A DNA stretch of 64,000 bases from the NCBI RefSeq assembly GCF_002797315.1, contig NZ_KZ454936.1, forward strand, positions 1,869,645-1,933,644. Direction: 5' to 3'. The position numbers and the translations under genes are program-made. The first letter of the stretch is position 1. The number at the start of each line of letters is the position of its first letter. The stretch comes from Bacillus sp. FJAT-44742. Its GTDB lineage: Bacteria; Bacillota; Bacilli; Bacillales; Marinococcaceae. Under the pieces are notes generated by a model that saw nothing but the letters and a program-made list of their open reading frames with translations, was not told the DNA's origin and ran no database searches. Below are positions 1 through 7,893 of the stretch, one piece after another.

Positions 1-17
1 ATTTTTATAATAGCCAT
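1..17 (-). CDS. 5' end of an unidentified gene (partial)
   Basis: Only the first five complete codons are inside the window (Met-Ala-Ile-Ile-Lys); the gene runs off the left edge on the minus strand. It is called because a strong ribosome binding site (AAAGGAGG, complement of about 28-35) precedes the ATG at 17-15 with good spacing. A GTATAC operator-like site lies about 200 bp upstream, so it may belong to the same regulon as the catabolic genes to its right. The function cannot be inferred from five residues. Confidence 0.55.
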
Positions 18-212
18 TTAAATAAATCCTCCTTTAAAATCTTTATGAATGTAGAGAATCACAATTCCAGTTACTTCTTACAGACACATGTACAATTACT
101 GCACTTTCTTTTTTTCGTTTCCCCCTGAACAGATACTTTATTAGAAGCAGCCTTTGCTAACAGCGAGTCCCCATTCACTTTCTTTTCCAATAGGCTTCCC
201 CCTCAAAATAAA

Positions 213-235
213 ATATTGTATACCAAATACAATAT
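213..235. promoter_or_regulatory. Operator-like palindrome O1 (GTATAC core)
   Basis: The site has core GTATAC at 218-223 and matches the shared consensus ATATTGTATACCAWAT. It is also part of a larger perfect inverted repeat: ATATTGTAT (213-221) and ATACAATAT (227-235), separated by 5 bp. It lies upstream of the minus-strand gene at the left edge. The GT-N2-AC core is typical of GntR-family operators; the regulator is an inference. Confidence 0.5.
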
Positions 236-428
236 CACAAACTTAATTTTCTGACAATATATTTTATTTATTTTTCTCATAAATATTATTATTCAGAATA
301 ATCCTCCACTTTATTTGACATAAAGATAGAAGTAAGGCAAAATCAAGATATAACTGGACCTTTTCAAACTCATCATTTTTTACTTATTATCCTATTGGTT
401 TTGTTTTTAGGAAAATTTATTTTCTTAA

Positions 429-444
429 TTAGGTATACAATATA
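429..444. promoter_or_regulatory. Operator-like palindrome O2 upstream of the aspartate-dehydrogenase-like gene
   Basis: TTAGGTATACAATATA has core GTATAC at 433-438 and reads on the opposite strand as the same ATATTGTATACC half seen at the other sites. It ends about 18 bp before the start codon at 463, a position that would block transcription or its start. Confidence 0.5.
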
Positions 445-462
445 CAAAATGGCGGTGGTAAT

Positions 463-1257
463 ATGATTCAAATAGGTATCATAGGGTTTGGCACCATCAC
501 AAAGCAATTGCTTTCTTTACTTTCCAAGGAAGAAGTAAATGTAGGGAGTATTCTCGTACGGAACAAAGAAAAAGCCGAGATGAATAGTGATATCTCTTTG
601 CCGTTTACTGATGATCCTGACCAATTTTTTTCCAATAATTTTGATTATGTGGTGGAAGCCGCCGGTCATGAAGCTGTGAAACAATACAGTAGCCGAATTG
701 TTAAAAACAGCAATGTCATCATTGTTTCAGTAGGCTCGCTTGCAGATCCTGAATTTCTAAATGATCTACAGGACAAAGCTGCAGCCAATAAGAAACAAAT
801 CATTGTTCCCTCTGCAGCAATCGGTGGTTTGGATAGAGTGGCAGCCGGGGCAATGGGAGATATTTCACAAGTGAAATTAATTACGAAGAAGCCTCCCAAA
901 GCCTGGTACGGTACAATTATTGAAAAAGAATATGATTTACCATCCATTACAGAACCCTTACTAGTATTTTCTGGTATCGCGCGGGAGTCAGCTGTTAAGT
1001 TCCCTGAAAATGTAAATGTGTCAGCCGCCTTAAGCCTGGCTGGGATTGGTTTTGAAAAAACAGAAGTTGATGTTTATGTAGACCCATCCATAGACCAGAA
1101 CATTCATGAAATTTATATAGAAGGGCTTTTTGGATCAACGAAAATAGAAGTCCAAAATACTCCCTCCCCTCATAACCCAAAAACAGGCTACATCGTTGCG
1201 ATGAGCATTGCTAAAGTCTTACATGGGTATACAAAACCATTAGTAATGGGAATATAG
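463..1257 (+). CDS. L-aspartate dehydrogenase family protein (NadX-like)
   Basis: The 264-residue protein has an N-terminal Rossmann fold (G-F-G-T-I-T at about residues 8-13) and a C-terminal aspartate-dehydrogenase domain with the conserved HNPKTG segment, which carries the putative catalytic His. The family interconverts L-aspartate and iminosuccinate or oxaloacetate plus ammonia with NAD(P); some members feed NAD synthesis. No nadA or nadC neighbour is visible, and the gene sits beside a catabolic operon with its own GTATAC operator, so a catabolic or nitrogen-releasing role is more likely here. The start is the ATG at 463 with a modest GGTGG ribosome binding site. It is the only plus-strand gene at this end and is probably monocistronic, with a hairpin after the stop. 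The true substrate could be another amino or keto acid. Confidence 0.8.
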   Translation: MIQIGIIGFGTITKQLLSLLSKEEVNVGSILVRNKEKAEMNSDISLPFTDDPDQFFSNNFDYVVEAAGHEAVKQYSSRIVKNSNVIIVSVGSLADPEFLNDLQDKAAANKKQIIVPSAAIGGLDRVAAGAMGDISQVKLITKKPPKAWYGTIIEKEYDLPSITEPLLVFSGIARESAVKFPENVNVSAALSLAGIGFEKTEVDVYVDPSIDQNIHEIYIEGLFGSTKIEVQNTPSPHNPKTGYIVAMSIAKVLHGYTKPLVMGI

Positions 1258-1263
1258 TTTTTC

Positions 1264-1329
1264 GGCACCTCAAAGAGTTTCCTGGTCCTTATCAAAGTAA
1301 CGACAGGGATAACAGTTGAGGTGTCTTTT
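1264..1329 (+). terminator. Candidate terminator of the aspartate-dehydrogenase-like gene
   Basis: CACCTCAA (1266-1273) pairs with TTGAGGTG (1316-1323), with an inner pairing TTATC/GATAA, and is followed by a T run (CTTTTTATT). The large loop makes it less certain than a compact hairpin. Confidence 0.45.
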
Positions 1330-1334
1330 TATTG

Positions 1335-1359
1335 AAAAAATGCCAAAGAAAAATGGCAT
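1335..1359 (-). terminator. Terminator after the CHR transporter pair
   Basis: On the minus strand ATGCCA and TGGCAT (1354-1359/1340-1345) form a short hairpin followed by TTTTTTC, just beyond the stop codon at 1363. It ends the minus-strand catabolic operon. Confidence 0.65.
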
Positions 1360-1362
1360 AGT

Positions 1363-1905
1363 TTAAATAACCATGCCAGAGAGAAAAACAGCACCGTAGC
1401 ATAATGCCCCTAAAATAACTAAAGCAGGGTGAACCTTCCACTTTTCTAAAGCAAGAAAGCTTATAGCCGTCAAAAGGAGAAGTTGAAAAATCCCGCTTTG
1501 TTCAAAGCTGTTTAAAAAAAACTGATAGGCCAGTACAGCCAGCAGAATAGCTATGACCGGCTGTACGGACCGGGTCATAAACTTTACTTGCAGCGCATTT
1601 TTAAATAAGTTCACAAACTTAAACAAGATAATGACAGCTACCGCTGAAGGAGCTACTGTAGCCATCAGAGCGGCACTTGCTCCCAGTACTCCGCCAATTT
1701 CATAGCCAATAAATCCTCCCATTTTTGTGGCAATCGGCCCTGGAAGAGCATTCGCAATGGCCAGAAGATCACCAAATTCCTCCATCGTCATCCATTCATA
1801 TTTAGTAACTACTTCATGCTGAATTAAAGGAATGGTCGCAGGACCACCACCGTATCCTAGTAAATTTGCAATAAAAAAAGCAATAAAAATTTCCACATAA
1901 ATCAT
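1363..1905 (-). CDS. CHR-family (chromate-type) transporter half, C-terminal partner
   Basis: This is a 180-residue, highly hydrophobic protein with the signature of one CHR half (FIANLLGYGGGPATIPLIQ near the start, then DLLAIANALPGPIATKMGGFIGY). CHR proteins move chromate or other oxyanions across the membrane. Small Bacillus members come as pairs of half-size proteins that work together, as here: the ATG overlaps the upstream TGA (ATGA, 1902-1905), so translation is coupled. Being last in a catabolic operon suggests a natural anion substrate, perhaps a pathway intermediate; that is inference. Confidence 0.85.
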   Translation of the reverse strand: MIYVEIFIAFFIANLLGYGGGPATIPLIQHEVVTKYEWMTMEEFGDLLAIANALPGPIATKMGGFIGYEIGGVLGASAALMATVAPSAVAVIILFKFVNLFKNALQVKFMTRSVQPVIAILLAVLAYQFFLNSFEQSGIFQLLLLTAISFLALEKWKVHPALVILGALCYGAVFLSGMVI

Positions 1906-2501
1906 AAGGTGGCATCCTTTCTTAACTCATTCTCTTCTTCAGCAGCCAGCTTCTGACGACGGCTGAGATAGGTACCATATGAAAAGGCAATAGTTAGTAT
2001 AAAAGCAATGATAATTCCTGGATGGATAAAAAAGACTTCTAAAAACAACAAACAAAGCCCTGAGGTCACAATCATTCCTTTTTTGCCAAGACCGCTTGAC
2101 GCTTTTTTGAAAAAACCAAATGCCATAACAGCAAGCATAACAGCAATAACGGGGGTAATAGCTTGGACCATTCCACTTACAATCCCGGAGTTACGGTACG
2201 TATATAAAAATCCAAGAAGCCCGATCATAGCAATAATAGACGGCATAATATGGGCTAAAATGGCTACAGCCGCCCCGCTCGACCCTTTTACCTTATAGCC
2301 GATATATGCTGCCATCTTTGTTGCTATTGGACCTGGCAGGGTATTGGCTAAGGCGAGCGTATCCCCAAATTCATCTGAGTCCATCCATTTATATTTTTTT
2401 ACGGCTTCATGTTCTATTAACGGAATAACTGTAGGGCCCCCTCCGAACCCCAACACCCCTGATCTTGCAAAACCTGTGATAATTTGTAAGTAAGCACTCA
2501 T
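1902..2501 (-). CDS. CHR-family (chromate-type) transporter half, N-terminal partner
   Basis: This 199-residue membrane protein is paralogous to the one downstream; both share the GFGGGPTVIPLIEHE and ALANTLPGPIATKMAAYIGY type motifs of the CHR family. The chosen ATG at 2501 follows GGGAG with 8-bp spacing; an in-frame upstream start would add 13 polar residues with no better ribosome binding site. A strong hairpin lies between this gene and the GlcG-like gene upstream, so the pair may be expressed at a different level from the rest of the operon. Confidence 0.85.
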   Translation of the reverse strand: MSAYLQIITGFARSGVLGFGGGPTVIPLIEHEAVKKYKWMDSDEFGDTLALANTLPGPIATKMAAYIGYKVKGSSGAAVAILAHIMPSIIAMIGLLGFLYTYRNSGIVSGMVQAITPVIAVMLAVMAFGFFKKASSGLGKKGMIVTSGLCLLFLEVFFIHPGIIIAFILTIAFSYGTYLSRRQKLAAEEENELRKDATL

Positions 2502-2540
2502 CTCTCCTGCTCCCTCTCTTTTTTCTCCTGGAGAAAACAA

Positions 2541-2577
2541 TCGTCATAGCATTCCCGATCTTTGGATGCTATGACGA
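2541..2577 (-). terminator. Intercistronic hairpin before the CHR pair
   Basis: The 12-bp perfect stem TCGTCATAGCAT (2541-2552) / ATGCTATGACGA (2566-2577) has a 13-nt loop and is followed on the minus strand by TTGTTTTC. It could act as a partial terminator or stabilise the upstream mRNA. Confidence 0.55.
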
Positions 2578-2588
2578 CTTCTCCTTCT

Positions 2589-3068
2589 TTATAATTTTAT
2601 GTCTGCATCTGTAACAACGCTTAAATCCTGGTCTTTTACATGCTCTTCTAGTGCTTTAAGCGCAGCTGTACCTACTGCTGTATCCTGTTCACCGTTTCCT
2701 CCGCTGACTCCTACTCCGCCGACAACTTCACCATTAACAACGATTGGAAAACCGCCAACAAATACGGCAAATTTCCCAGGAATCATATGCTGGATACCGA
2801 AGGCTTCGTTTCCAGGAAGCACGGGGCCATTGGGCTCCTTGTTAAATAAATGAGTAGACCTTTTGTGTCCGGCCGCCGTAAAGCCTTTTGCCATTGCGAT
2901 TTCAGGACCTGTAATCCTGGAATTGTTCATTCGATCAAGAGCAATTAAATATCCCCCTTCATCTACTATCGCAATGGTCTCCAGAACATTGATTTCTTCA
3001 GCTTTTTGTTTTGCTGCTTCTATCATAATATGAGCTTCTTCTAAAGTGAGTTTGAGCGCTTGTTTCAT
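2589..3068 (-). CDS. GlcG/HbpS-like protein (DUF336 family)
   Basis: The 159-residue soluble protein consists of a single GlcG/HbpS (heme-degrading, PF03928-type) domain: an N-terminal helix (LTLEEAHIMIEAAKQKA), the strand AIVDEGGYLIALDRM and the C-terminal GEVVGGVGVSGG motif. These proteins recur in catabolic operons (glycolate, propanediol, xenobiotics) and in extracytoplasmic heme sensing. Their biochemical role in operons is unsettled; cofactor binding or stabilising a reactive intermediate is possible. No signal peptide is present, so it is cytoplasmic. The ATG at 3068 follows a strong GGGAGGGG site. It lies 21 bp downstream of the aldehyde dehydrogenase gene and is surely cotranscribed with it. 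Confidence 0.8.
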   Translation of the reverse strand: MKQALKLTLEEAHIMIEAAKQKAEEINVLETIAIVDEGGYLIALDRMNNSRITGPEIAMAKGFTAAGHKRSTHLFNKEPNGPVLPGNEAFGIQHMIPGKFAVFVGGFPIVVNGEVVGGVGVSGGNGEQDTAVGTAALKALEEHVKDQDLSVVTDADIKL

Positions 3069-3089
3069 TAATAGATCCCCTCCCTTGAT

Positions 3090-4553
3090 TTAATAACCTA
3101 TATAAACAGTTTTGATTTGGGTAAAAAATTCTAACCCGACTCTTCCAGACTCTCGAAACGTTGAAGTACTCGATTTCTTCAGTCCTCCAAATGGAGCATT
3201 TATTAAATTACCGGTCGTTGTCCGATTGACTTTAACTGTTCCTGCCTCAATATCTTTCGTAAATTGTTTTGCCAGCTTAATATTGTTTGTAAGAATGGAA
3301 GCAGACAAGCCGTACTCTACATTGTTAGCGATCTTAATCGCTTCTTCATAGCTGCCAGCCGTTATGATAGAGATAACAGGTCCGAAAATCTCTTCCTGTG
3401 CTATGCGCATCTCAGGAGTCACACTGGTAAAAATAGCAGGAGTGACAAAATAACCGTTTTTAAATTTTTCACCTTTCACCTGCTCGCCGCCATATTGAAG
3501 AACGGCTCCCTCTTCTTTACCGATATCAATGTAATTTAATACGTTGGTCAGCTGTTTTTTATTAGCAAGAGGGCCAATTTTCGCCTTCTCATCAAGTCCA
3601 TGGTCTATCCGTAATTCTTTTGTTTTCTCTACCAATTTCTGTGTGAATTCTTCCACCACAGATTCCATAATTATCACTCGGCTGGTACCCGTACAAGCCT
3701 GTCCTGTTAAGGAAAAGCCACCGTTAATCACAATTTGAGCAGCCTGGTCCAAGTCTGTATCTTCCATTACAATAACCGGGTTCTTTCCTCCAAGCTCCAT
3801 TTGAGTGCGTGTCGTAAGAGATGTGCTTCGGTGTATTTGCTCACCCGCTGAAGTGGAGCCTGTAAAAGTTATGGCTTTAATAGCTGGATGGGAAACAATG
3901 GAGTCACCTATTTTTGAAGAGGATCCAGTAACAAAATTTAAAACGCCTTCTGGAAGCCCTGCTTCATGAAGAGCCTGGACAAGCCGAAGCGCAATTAAAG
4001 GCGTGTCAGATGACGGCTTGAAAATGACAGTATTTCCTGTAATTAAAGCTGGCGCAATCTTTCTTGCAGGGATGGAAATCGGGAAGTTCCATGGAGTGAT
4101 AACTGATACAACCCCCAATGGCTCCCTTTGCGTAAAGACATCCATATTCGGGTCATCATTTGGGAACGTTTCTCCTGTAAAGGTCTGCCCTTCTACCGCA
4201 TAAAACCGAAGCGTTTGTGCTGTTCTTTTCACTTCCCCTTTGGCTGCTGATATGATTTTCCCTTCTTCGCGCGTCAATTCTTCTCCGTACTCATCCACGC
4301 GGCTTTCTAATATTTCTGCAGCCTTGTTTAAAATAGCAGCACGCTTGGAAGGAGACGTCTTGGACCAAGTTTTAAAAGCTTCTTCTGCAGCTTCAATTGC
4401 CTTTTCTACATCTTCAGGTGCAGAAGACTGAAATTCACCGAGAACATCATTTGTGTCAGCCGGATTAATGCTTGTAAACGTTTCTTCACTTGTGCTTTCC
4501 ACCCATTCTCCGTTTATATAATTCTGGAACGTATTCACACTTGTTTTTAACAC
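3090..4553 (-). CDS. Aldehyde dehydrogenase, similar to 2,5-dioxovalerate/semialdehyde dehydrogenases
   Basis: The 487-residue NAD(P)-dependent aldehyde dehydrogenase has the complete catalytic set: Asn156 in PWNFP, Lys179 in FKPS, Glu253 in ELGGKNP and Cys287 in GQACTG. Overall character and the C-terminus (APFGGLKKSS) resemble the Bacillus YcbD group, which oxidises 2-oxoglutarate semialdehyde. The substrate here is therefore probably a small semialdehyde made by the neighbouring oxygenase or amidohydrolase. The start taken is GTG at 4553, which has GAGGG with 8-bp spacing; a GTG three codons upstream is too close to that site. The first codons overlap a GTATAC sequence (4554-4559) with poor flanks. 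Confidence 0.85.
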   Translation of the reverse strand: MLKTSVNTFQNYINGEWVESTSEETFTSINPADTNDVLGEFQSSAPEDVEKAIEAAEEAFKTWSKTSPSKRAAILNKAAEILESRVDEYGEELTREEGKIISAAKGEVKRTAQTLRFYAVEGQTFTGETFPNDDPNMDVFTQREPLGVVSVITPWNFPISIPARKIAPALITGNTVIFKPSSDTPLIALRLVQALHEAGLPEGVLNFVTGSSSKIGDSIVSHPAIKAITFTGSTSAGEQIHRSTSLTTRTQMELGGKNPVIVMEDTDLDQAAQIVINGGFSLTGQACTGTSRVIIMESVVEEFTQKLVEKTKELRIDHGLDEKAKIGPLANKKQLTNVLNYIDIGKEEGAVLQYGGEQVKGEKFKNGYFVTPAIFTSVTPEMRIAQEEIFGPVISIITAGSYEEAIKIANNVEYGLSASILTNNIKLAKQFTKDIEAGTVKVNRTTTGNLINAPFGGLKKSSTSTFRESGRVGLEFFTQIKTVYIGY

Positions 4554-4589
4554 GTATACCACCCTCTGCTGTCAGTTTATGAATAAGGA

Positions 4590-4615
4590 CGGCAGTTTCC
4601 AGGTGGAAACTGCCG
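4590..4615. terminator. Hairpin between oxygenase and aldehyde dehydrogenase genes
   Basis: The 11-bp perfect stem CGGCAGTTTCC (4590-4600) / GGAAACTGCCG (4605-4615) has a 4-nt loop. The T-rich side (ATTTTGTTT) lies on the plus strand. On the minus strand it is followed only by TCCTTATTC, so it is more likely an mRNA-processing or partial-termination element. Confidence 0.45.
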
Positions 4616-4645
4616 ATTTTGTTTAAATGGACAAAATGTTCGGAA

Positions 4646-5368
4646 TTAGGACTTAACTGCTTCACCCAAGTCTTCTTTTAAGTAAGCATCCCATAAACCA
4701 TCCATGTACATTCTTCTCATTTTGGCCCCTGTGCGGACAATTTCAAGGCATCGTTGCTGCAACTCAGGAGTATCTGCATATTCTAGAACGATCTTGTACC
4801 CTCTTTCTCCGTGAATTTCATCAGAGACAATGTGCAGATCGAAGAATTCAATTTCTTCATCTGTAAATCCGTATTTTTCACGCAATACTGGAGTTTGTTT
4901 ACGATAAATAGCTGGCACCTGTGATTCCAATCCTACAACAAGGGCAGCTGTAGCTACGACGAAGTTTTCACGTTGAGCTACTGTGTAGCACCAGCTTTGA
5001 AGACCTAGAGTAGTAGCAACCATATTTTTAGGATCTTCTACTCTTTCACGAGTGGTTCCACATGTTTCAGCAAAACGGATAAGCAAATCTGTATGTCTGT
5101 CACCAGCAATTTCTTCTTCATACATGTTTTGGAGAATAAAGTCTTTCGCATCAGAGTATTGTTCTGGAGTATTGTGATACATATATGCTAGATAGTCAGC
5201 GAATGGTCCCACATAATGGTAGTGGTTCTCAGCCCAGCGTGCGAAATGTTCTCTTTTAAGATCTCCATTAGCCCATGCAATTGTAAATGGAGCAGCCTCA
5301 CTATGATTTCCTTTGATTGCTTCCTCTAACTCTTTACGAAATTCTTCTCTTGATAATAGTTCTGCCAT
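4646..5368 (-). CDS. Heme-oxygenase-like di-iron oxygenase (CADD/PqqC/TenA-like fold)
   Basis: This 240-residue all-helical protein belongs to the PqqC/TenA/CADD structural group. All six ligands expected for a heme-oxygenase-like di-iron oxygenase (HDO) are present with matching spacing: Glu85-x6-His92, Glu148 (LESQVP), and His179-x3-Asp183-x2-His186. Known HDOs include CADD, UndA, BesC and SznF; they use O2 and electrons to cleave or oxygenate amino acids and fatty acids. The position matching the self-sacrificing Tyr27 of CADD appears to be Thr29 here (in PFTIAW), so a CADD-type p-aminobenzoate synthase role is unlikely. It has its own SigA-type promoter and a perfect 16-bp palindromic operator, plus a ferredoxin gene nearby that could supply electrons. 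The substrate is unknown. The start ATG has a consensus AAAGGAGG. Confidence 0.8.
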   Translation of the reverse strand: MAELLSREEFRKELEEAIKGNHSEAAPFTIAWANGDLKREHFARWAENHYHYVGPFADYLAYMYHNTPEQYSDAKDFILQNMYEEEIAGDRHTDLLIRFAETCGTTRERVEDPKNMVATTLGLQSWCYTVAQRENFVVATAALVVGLESQVPAIYRKQTPVLREKYGFTDEEIEFFDLHIVSDEIHGERGYKIVLEYADTPELQQRCLEIVRTGAKMRRMYMDGLWDAYLKEDLGEAVKS

Positions 5369-5443
5369 TTTAATAGCCTCCTTTAAAAGTATAAGAAATT
5401 GGTTTTTCTAAAAAGGTACGACCAAACGATGTTAGTATTTTGT

Positions 5444-5459
5444 ATTTGGTATACCAAAT
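5444..5459. promoter_or_regulatory. Operator-like palindrome O3 (perfect 16 bp)
   Basis: ATTTGGTATACCAAAT is a perfect palindrome with core GTATAC at 5449-5454, immediately downstream of the predicted -10 of the oxygenase promoter. It would cover roughly +3 to +18, a classic repressor position. It is the most symmetrical of the six sites. Confidence 0.65.
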
Positions 5460-5468
5460 GATAGTTTC

Positions 5469-5498
5469 ATCGTAATGGACAACTATGTCTTCTGTCAA
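5469..5498 (-). promoter_or_regulatory. SigA-type promoter of the di-iron oxygenase gene
   Basis: The minus strand reads TTGACA (5498-5493), 18 bp, TACGAT (5474-5469). The predicted start point is near 5462, about 95 bp before the ATG, and the O3 palindrome overlaps the transcribed start. Confidence 0.55.
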
Positions 5499-5537
5499 TA
5501 ACTTTGAAGAAATTTTCTAAATATTTTTTTTCTTCAG

Positions 5538-7019
5538 TTATAAGAAGAACATAATTGCCACAATACAGGCAACAAACAAGCCTGTCATTACAGGAATAAA
5601 GTTTCTGCGTACTAAATCAATCGGTTTTACGCCGGCAATACCGGCATCTGCTGCTACCCCAAACGCCCATGCAGCTAACGTACCGCCGCCAGCAAAAATA
5701 GCAGCTACTTGTCCAAGGCCTGCTAATACAGCGATATCCACACCAGCCCCGCTTCCAAGTCCCGAAGAAAGTGCGCCAACAAGGGGCAGCCCTGAAAAAC
5801 CAGAACCATCCATCCCTGTTAATATGGCAATGATTACAATACCGAATGTTAAGGTGATCGTGTTTCCATCAATGTATTGCGCCATGGAATTCCCTAAATC
5901 AAATAAATATCCGGGAGCTCCTTCACCTAACACTGTTTCTGCATGATCCGGGTGTCCTATCAAGAAAAAAGCAGCAATAGGGATAACTGGAGCAAAGATC
6001 TTAATGGCAAAGAAGAAACCTTCTCTTATATAACTGACAATCCCTTCAATCGCTTTTGTTCCCTGGCTGCACAGCGTTGATATGATTAACAATACAACAG
6101 CTGTACCTCCTAATAACGACGTTGCATCTCCGCCTTGTATGGCGTTATCCGGGTCAAACACACTTCGGTATACCATTAATGCAACGATAGCAATCAATGA
6201 AGCAGGAACTAATACAGCTAAAAATCTTGAATACTTGCCTAGCGGCGAGCCAGTTTCAACCGTTGCAGCAATTTCCTTTGATGCTTTATCATCTGGAAGC
6301 GCTTTCTTTTTTTCATTCCCAATGTCGATTGGAGGCTTTTCAGCCTTCAATTTTCCTTTTTTCATATCTCTTCTAATCGTATAATAAGAAATTCCGATAG
6401 CTACAAATCCGACTATCAAAGAAAACATAAACGTATAAGGCAGGAGAATGGCAGAATCAATTCCTGCTGATGCAGAGGTTAGCCTTGTGGCCCCTTGAAT
6501 AACCACATCACCTGAAAGAGCCATCCCATGTCCAAACAAGTTAATGGATACTGCAGCTCCCATAGCTGGGAGGCCCATTTTCATAGCAACTGGAATAAGA
6601 ACTGTACCTACAAGAGCGACAGCAGGTGTAGGCCAGAAAAACGTAGCAGCCAGGTACATCGTAATACCTAAGACAAAAAATGCTGTTGTCGTGTTCACCA
6701 TTAGCTTTTTCATAGGAGCGATCATGAGTACATCAGCCCCTTGAGACTGCAATGATTTTAACATTGCAACCATCAATGCGATAACAAGCATAATATCAAA
6801 TAGTTCTACCCCGGCATTTAAAAATGCCTGAAAGACGATTTGTCCAGAACCGATTGCTCCGTCAATGAAGCCTGCTTCAGAATTAAACATCCATCCTAAG
6901 ACAAAAAGTCCAATGATTGAGGGCAGGACCACATCACGCCTGAAGATCATAAAAGCGAATATTGTGAAAATCACCGTTAAGTAAATCCAATGGGAGCTTG
7001 TCAATGTCACACTTTCCAT
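5538..7019 (-). CDS. Multi-pass permease, ion-transporter superfamily type
   Basis: This 493-residue integral membrane protein has about 11-12 hydrophobic segments and a charged cytoplasmic loop (about residues 215-255). Glycine-rich re-entrant-like stretches (GMDGSGFSGLPLVGALSSG and FAGGGTLAAWAFG) in the C-terminal half, and a PTPAVALVGT stretch in the N-terminal half, recall the organic-anion permeases of the ion-transporter superfamily (DctM, GntP, CitMHS groups). I could not place it in a single family. Lying between the creatininase and oxygenase genes, it is probably the importer of the pathway substrate. The ATG has a GGAGGGG ribosome binding site. Confidence 0.65.
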   Translation of the reverse strand: MESVTLTSSHWIYLTVIFTIFAFMIFRRDVVLPSIIGLFVLGWMFNSEAGFIDGAIGSGQIVFQAFLNAGVELFDIMLVIALMVAMLKSLQSQGADVLMIAPMKKLMVNTTTAFFVLGITMYLAATFFWPTPAVALVGTVLIPVAMKMGLPAMGAAVSINLFGHGMALSGDVVIQGATRLTSASAGIDSAILLPYTFMFSLIVGFVAIGISYYTIRRDMKKGKLKAEKPPIDIGNEKKKALPDDKASKEIAATVETGSPLGKYSRFLAVLVPASLIAIVALMVYRSVFDPDNAIQGGDATSLLGGTAVVLLIISTLCSQGTKAIEGIVSYIREGFFFAIKIFAPVIPIAAFFLIGHPDHAETVLGEGAPGYLFDLGNSMAQYIDGNTITLTFGIVIIAILTGMDGSGFSGLPLVGALSSGLGSGAGVDIAVLAGLGQVAAIFAGGGTLAAWAFGVAADAGIAGVKPIDLVRRNFIPVMTGLFVACIVAIMFFL

Positions 7020-7099
7020 TATTTCCCCTCCGTTATTAGGGCAGCAGTATTCATCTTATCTCCCCCACTTTTTTAACTCAGCCAGGCACTTTTGCACAT

Positions 7100-7870
7100 T
7101 TACACTTCATGAACATTGTCAGAGGTTTCAAGCAGCTTTGAGATGGATGCGGACAGGTTATCTAATGCTTCTTCTACAATTTCTCTTCCTATTTCCTCGC
7201 TCGCTTTGCGAGCATCCCCTATACAGCCATTTTTCGTCATCTCTTCATAGTAGTAAAACCCTTGCACAGGTTTGCCAGGACGCAGCAATTCCCAATTTCC
7301 AGAATGAATGTCTCCTTTTTCGAGACGCTCACGGCGGACGACGTGAGGAGCAAGATAAAGGGCTTCAGACACTTCCCTTTCACAACTGTGGCCAAACAGA
7401 ACAGATTCTATATTCGTATCCATCGCTTTTTTGGCTGAGCTCGTAGTTTTCGCAAAATAAACAGCAACGTCTAACTCTTTTGACAGCTTCATGCTTGCCA
7501 CACTGAGAGTTGACTGGTTACCCCCATGGGCGTTAAGCAAAAGGAAATTCCTAATGCCATGCCCGCGCAATGACTCAATTATATCTCTAATCACTGCAAT
7601 AAGAGTATCCGGTTGAAGAGAGATCGTCCCTGGAAAATGTAAATGATGTGGAGAAACACCCATATTTATTGTTGGTGTTACCAGGGCCATTGGAGACAGT
7701 CTCTGTGCTAATAAATCGGCCATTTCCGTTGCCAGAACGGCATCACAGCTTTCTGCCATGTGGGGTCCATGCTGCTCATGAGCTCCTACTGGAATAATAG
7801 CAATCTTTGTTGCAGGGAGTGCCTCATCAACTTCTTCCCAAGTCATCTCGGTTAAATTATATTTCTTCAT
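7100..7870 (-). CDS. Creatininase-family amidohydrolase
   Basis: This 256-residue metal-dependent amidohydrolase has a motif near residue 31 (HEQHGPH) that supplies Glu32 and His34; Asp43 follows, and His115 lies in the NAHGGN loop, with HSCERE at 161-166. Glu32, His34 and Asp43 have the same relative spacing as the zinc/manganese ligands of creatininase. The family also includes ArfB formamide hydrolase and MftE peptidase, and the HGGN loop resembles those more than true creatininase, so creatinine is not an assured substrate. It probably opens a cyclic amide or removes a formyl/amide group in the pathway. First gene of the minus-strand operon after the ferredoxin; two GTATAC palindromes lie in the gap upstream. 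Confidence 0.8.
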   Translation of the reverse strand: MKKYNLTEMTWEEVDEALPATKIAIIPVGAHEQHGPHMAESCDAVLATEMADLLAQRLSPMALVTPTINMGVSPHHLHFPGTISLQPDTLIAVIRDIIESLRGHGIRNFLLLNAHGGNQSTLSVASMKLSKELDVAVYFAKTTSSAKKAMDTNIESVLFGHSCEREVSEALYLAPHVVRRERLEKGDIHSGNWELLRPGKPVQGFYYYEEMTKNGCIGDARKASEEIGREIVEEALDNLSASISKLLETSDNVHEV

Positions 7871-7893
7871 GTCTTTCCCTCCTCCCTACAAAG

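Larger units (their letters stand above)
18..462. other. Divergent intergenic region with two operator-like palindromes
   Basis: This is 445 bp of AT-rich DNA between the partial minus-strand gene at the left edge and the aspartate-dehydrogenase-like gene. It holds two of the six GTATAC palindromes (213-230 and 429-444). No ORF with a ribosome binding site and no RNA gene is visible in it. Confidence 0.6.

Noticed and set aside
1218-1236. GTATAC inside the aspartate-dehydrogenase-like gene
   Set aside because: It is within coding sequence with flanks (CATGG/AAAAC) that do not match the operator consensus; likely chance.
1281-1320. Sequence resembling a homing-endonuclease site or an rRNA fragment (AGGGATAACAG)
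   Set aside because: Only about 11 bases match and the context is a terminator-like hairpin; no intron or rRNA sequence surrounds it.
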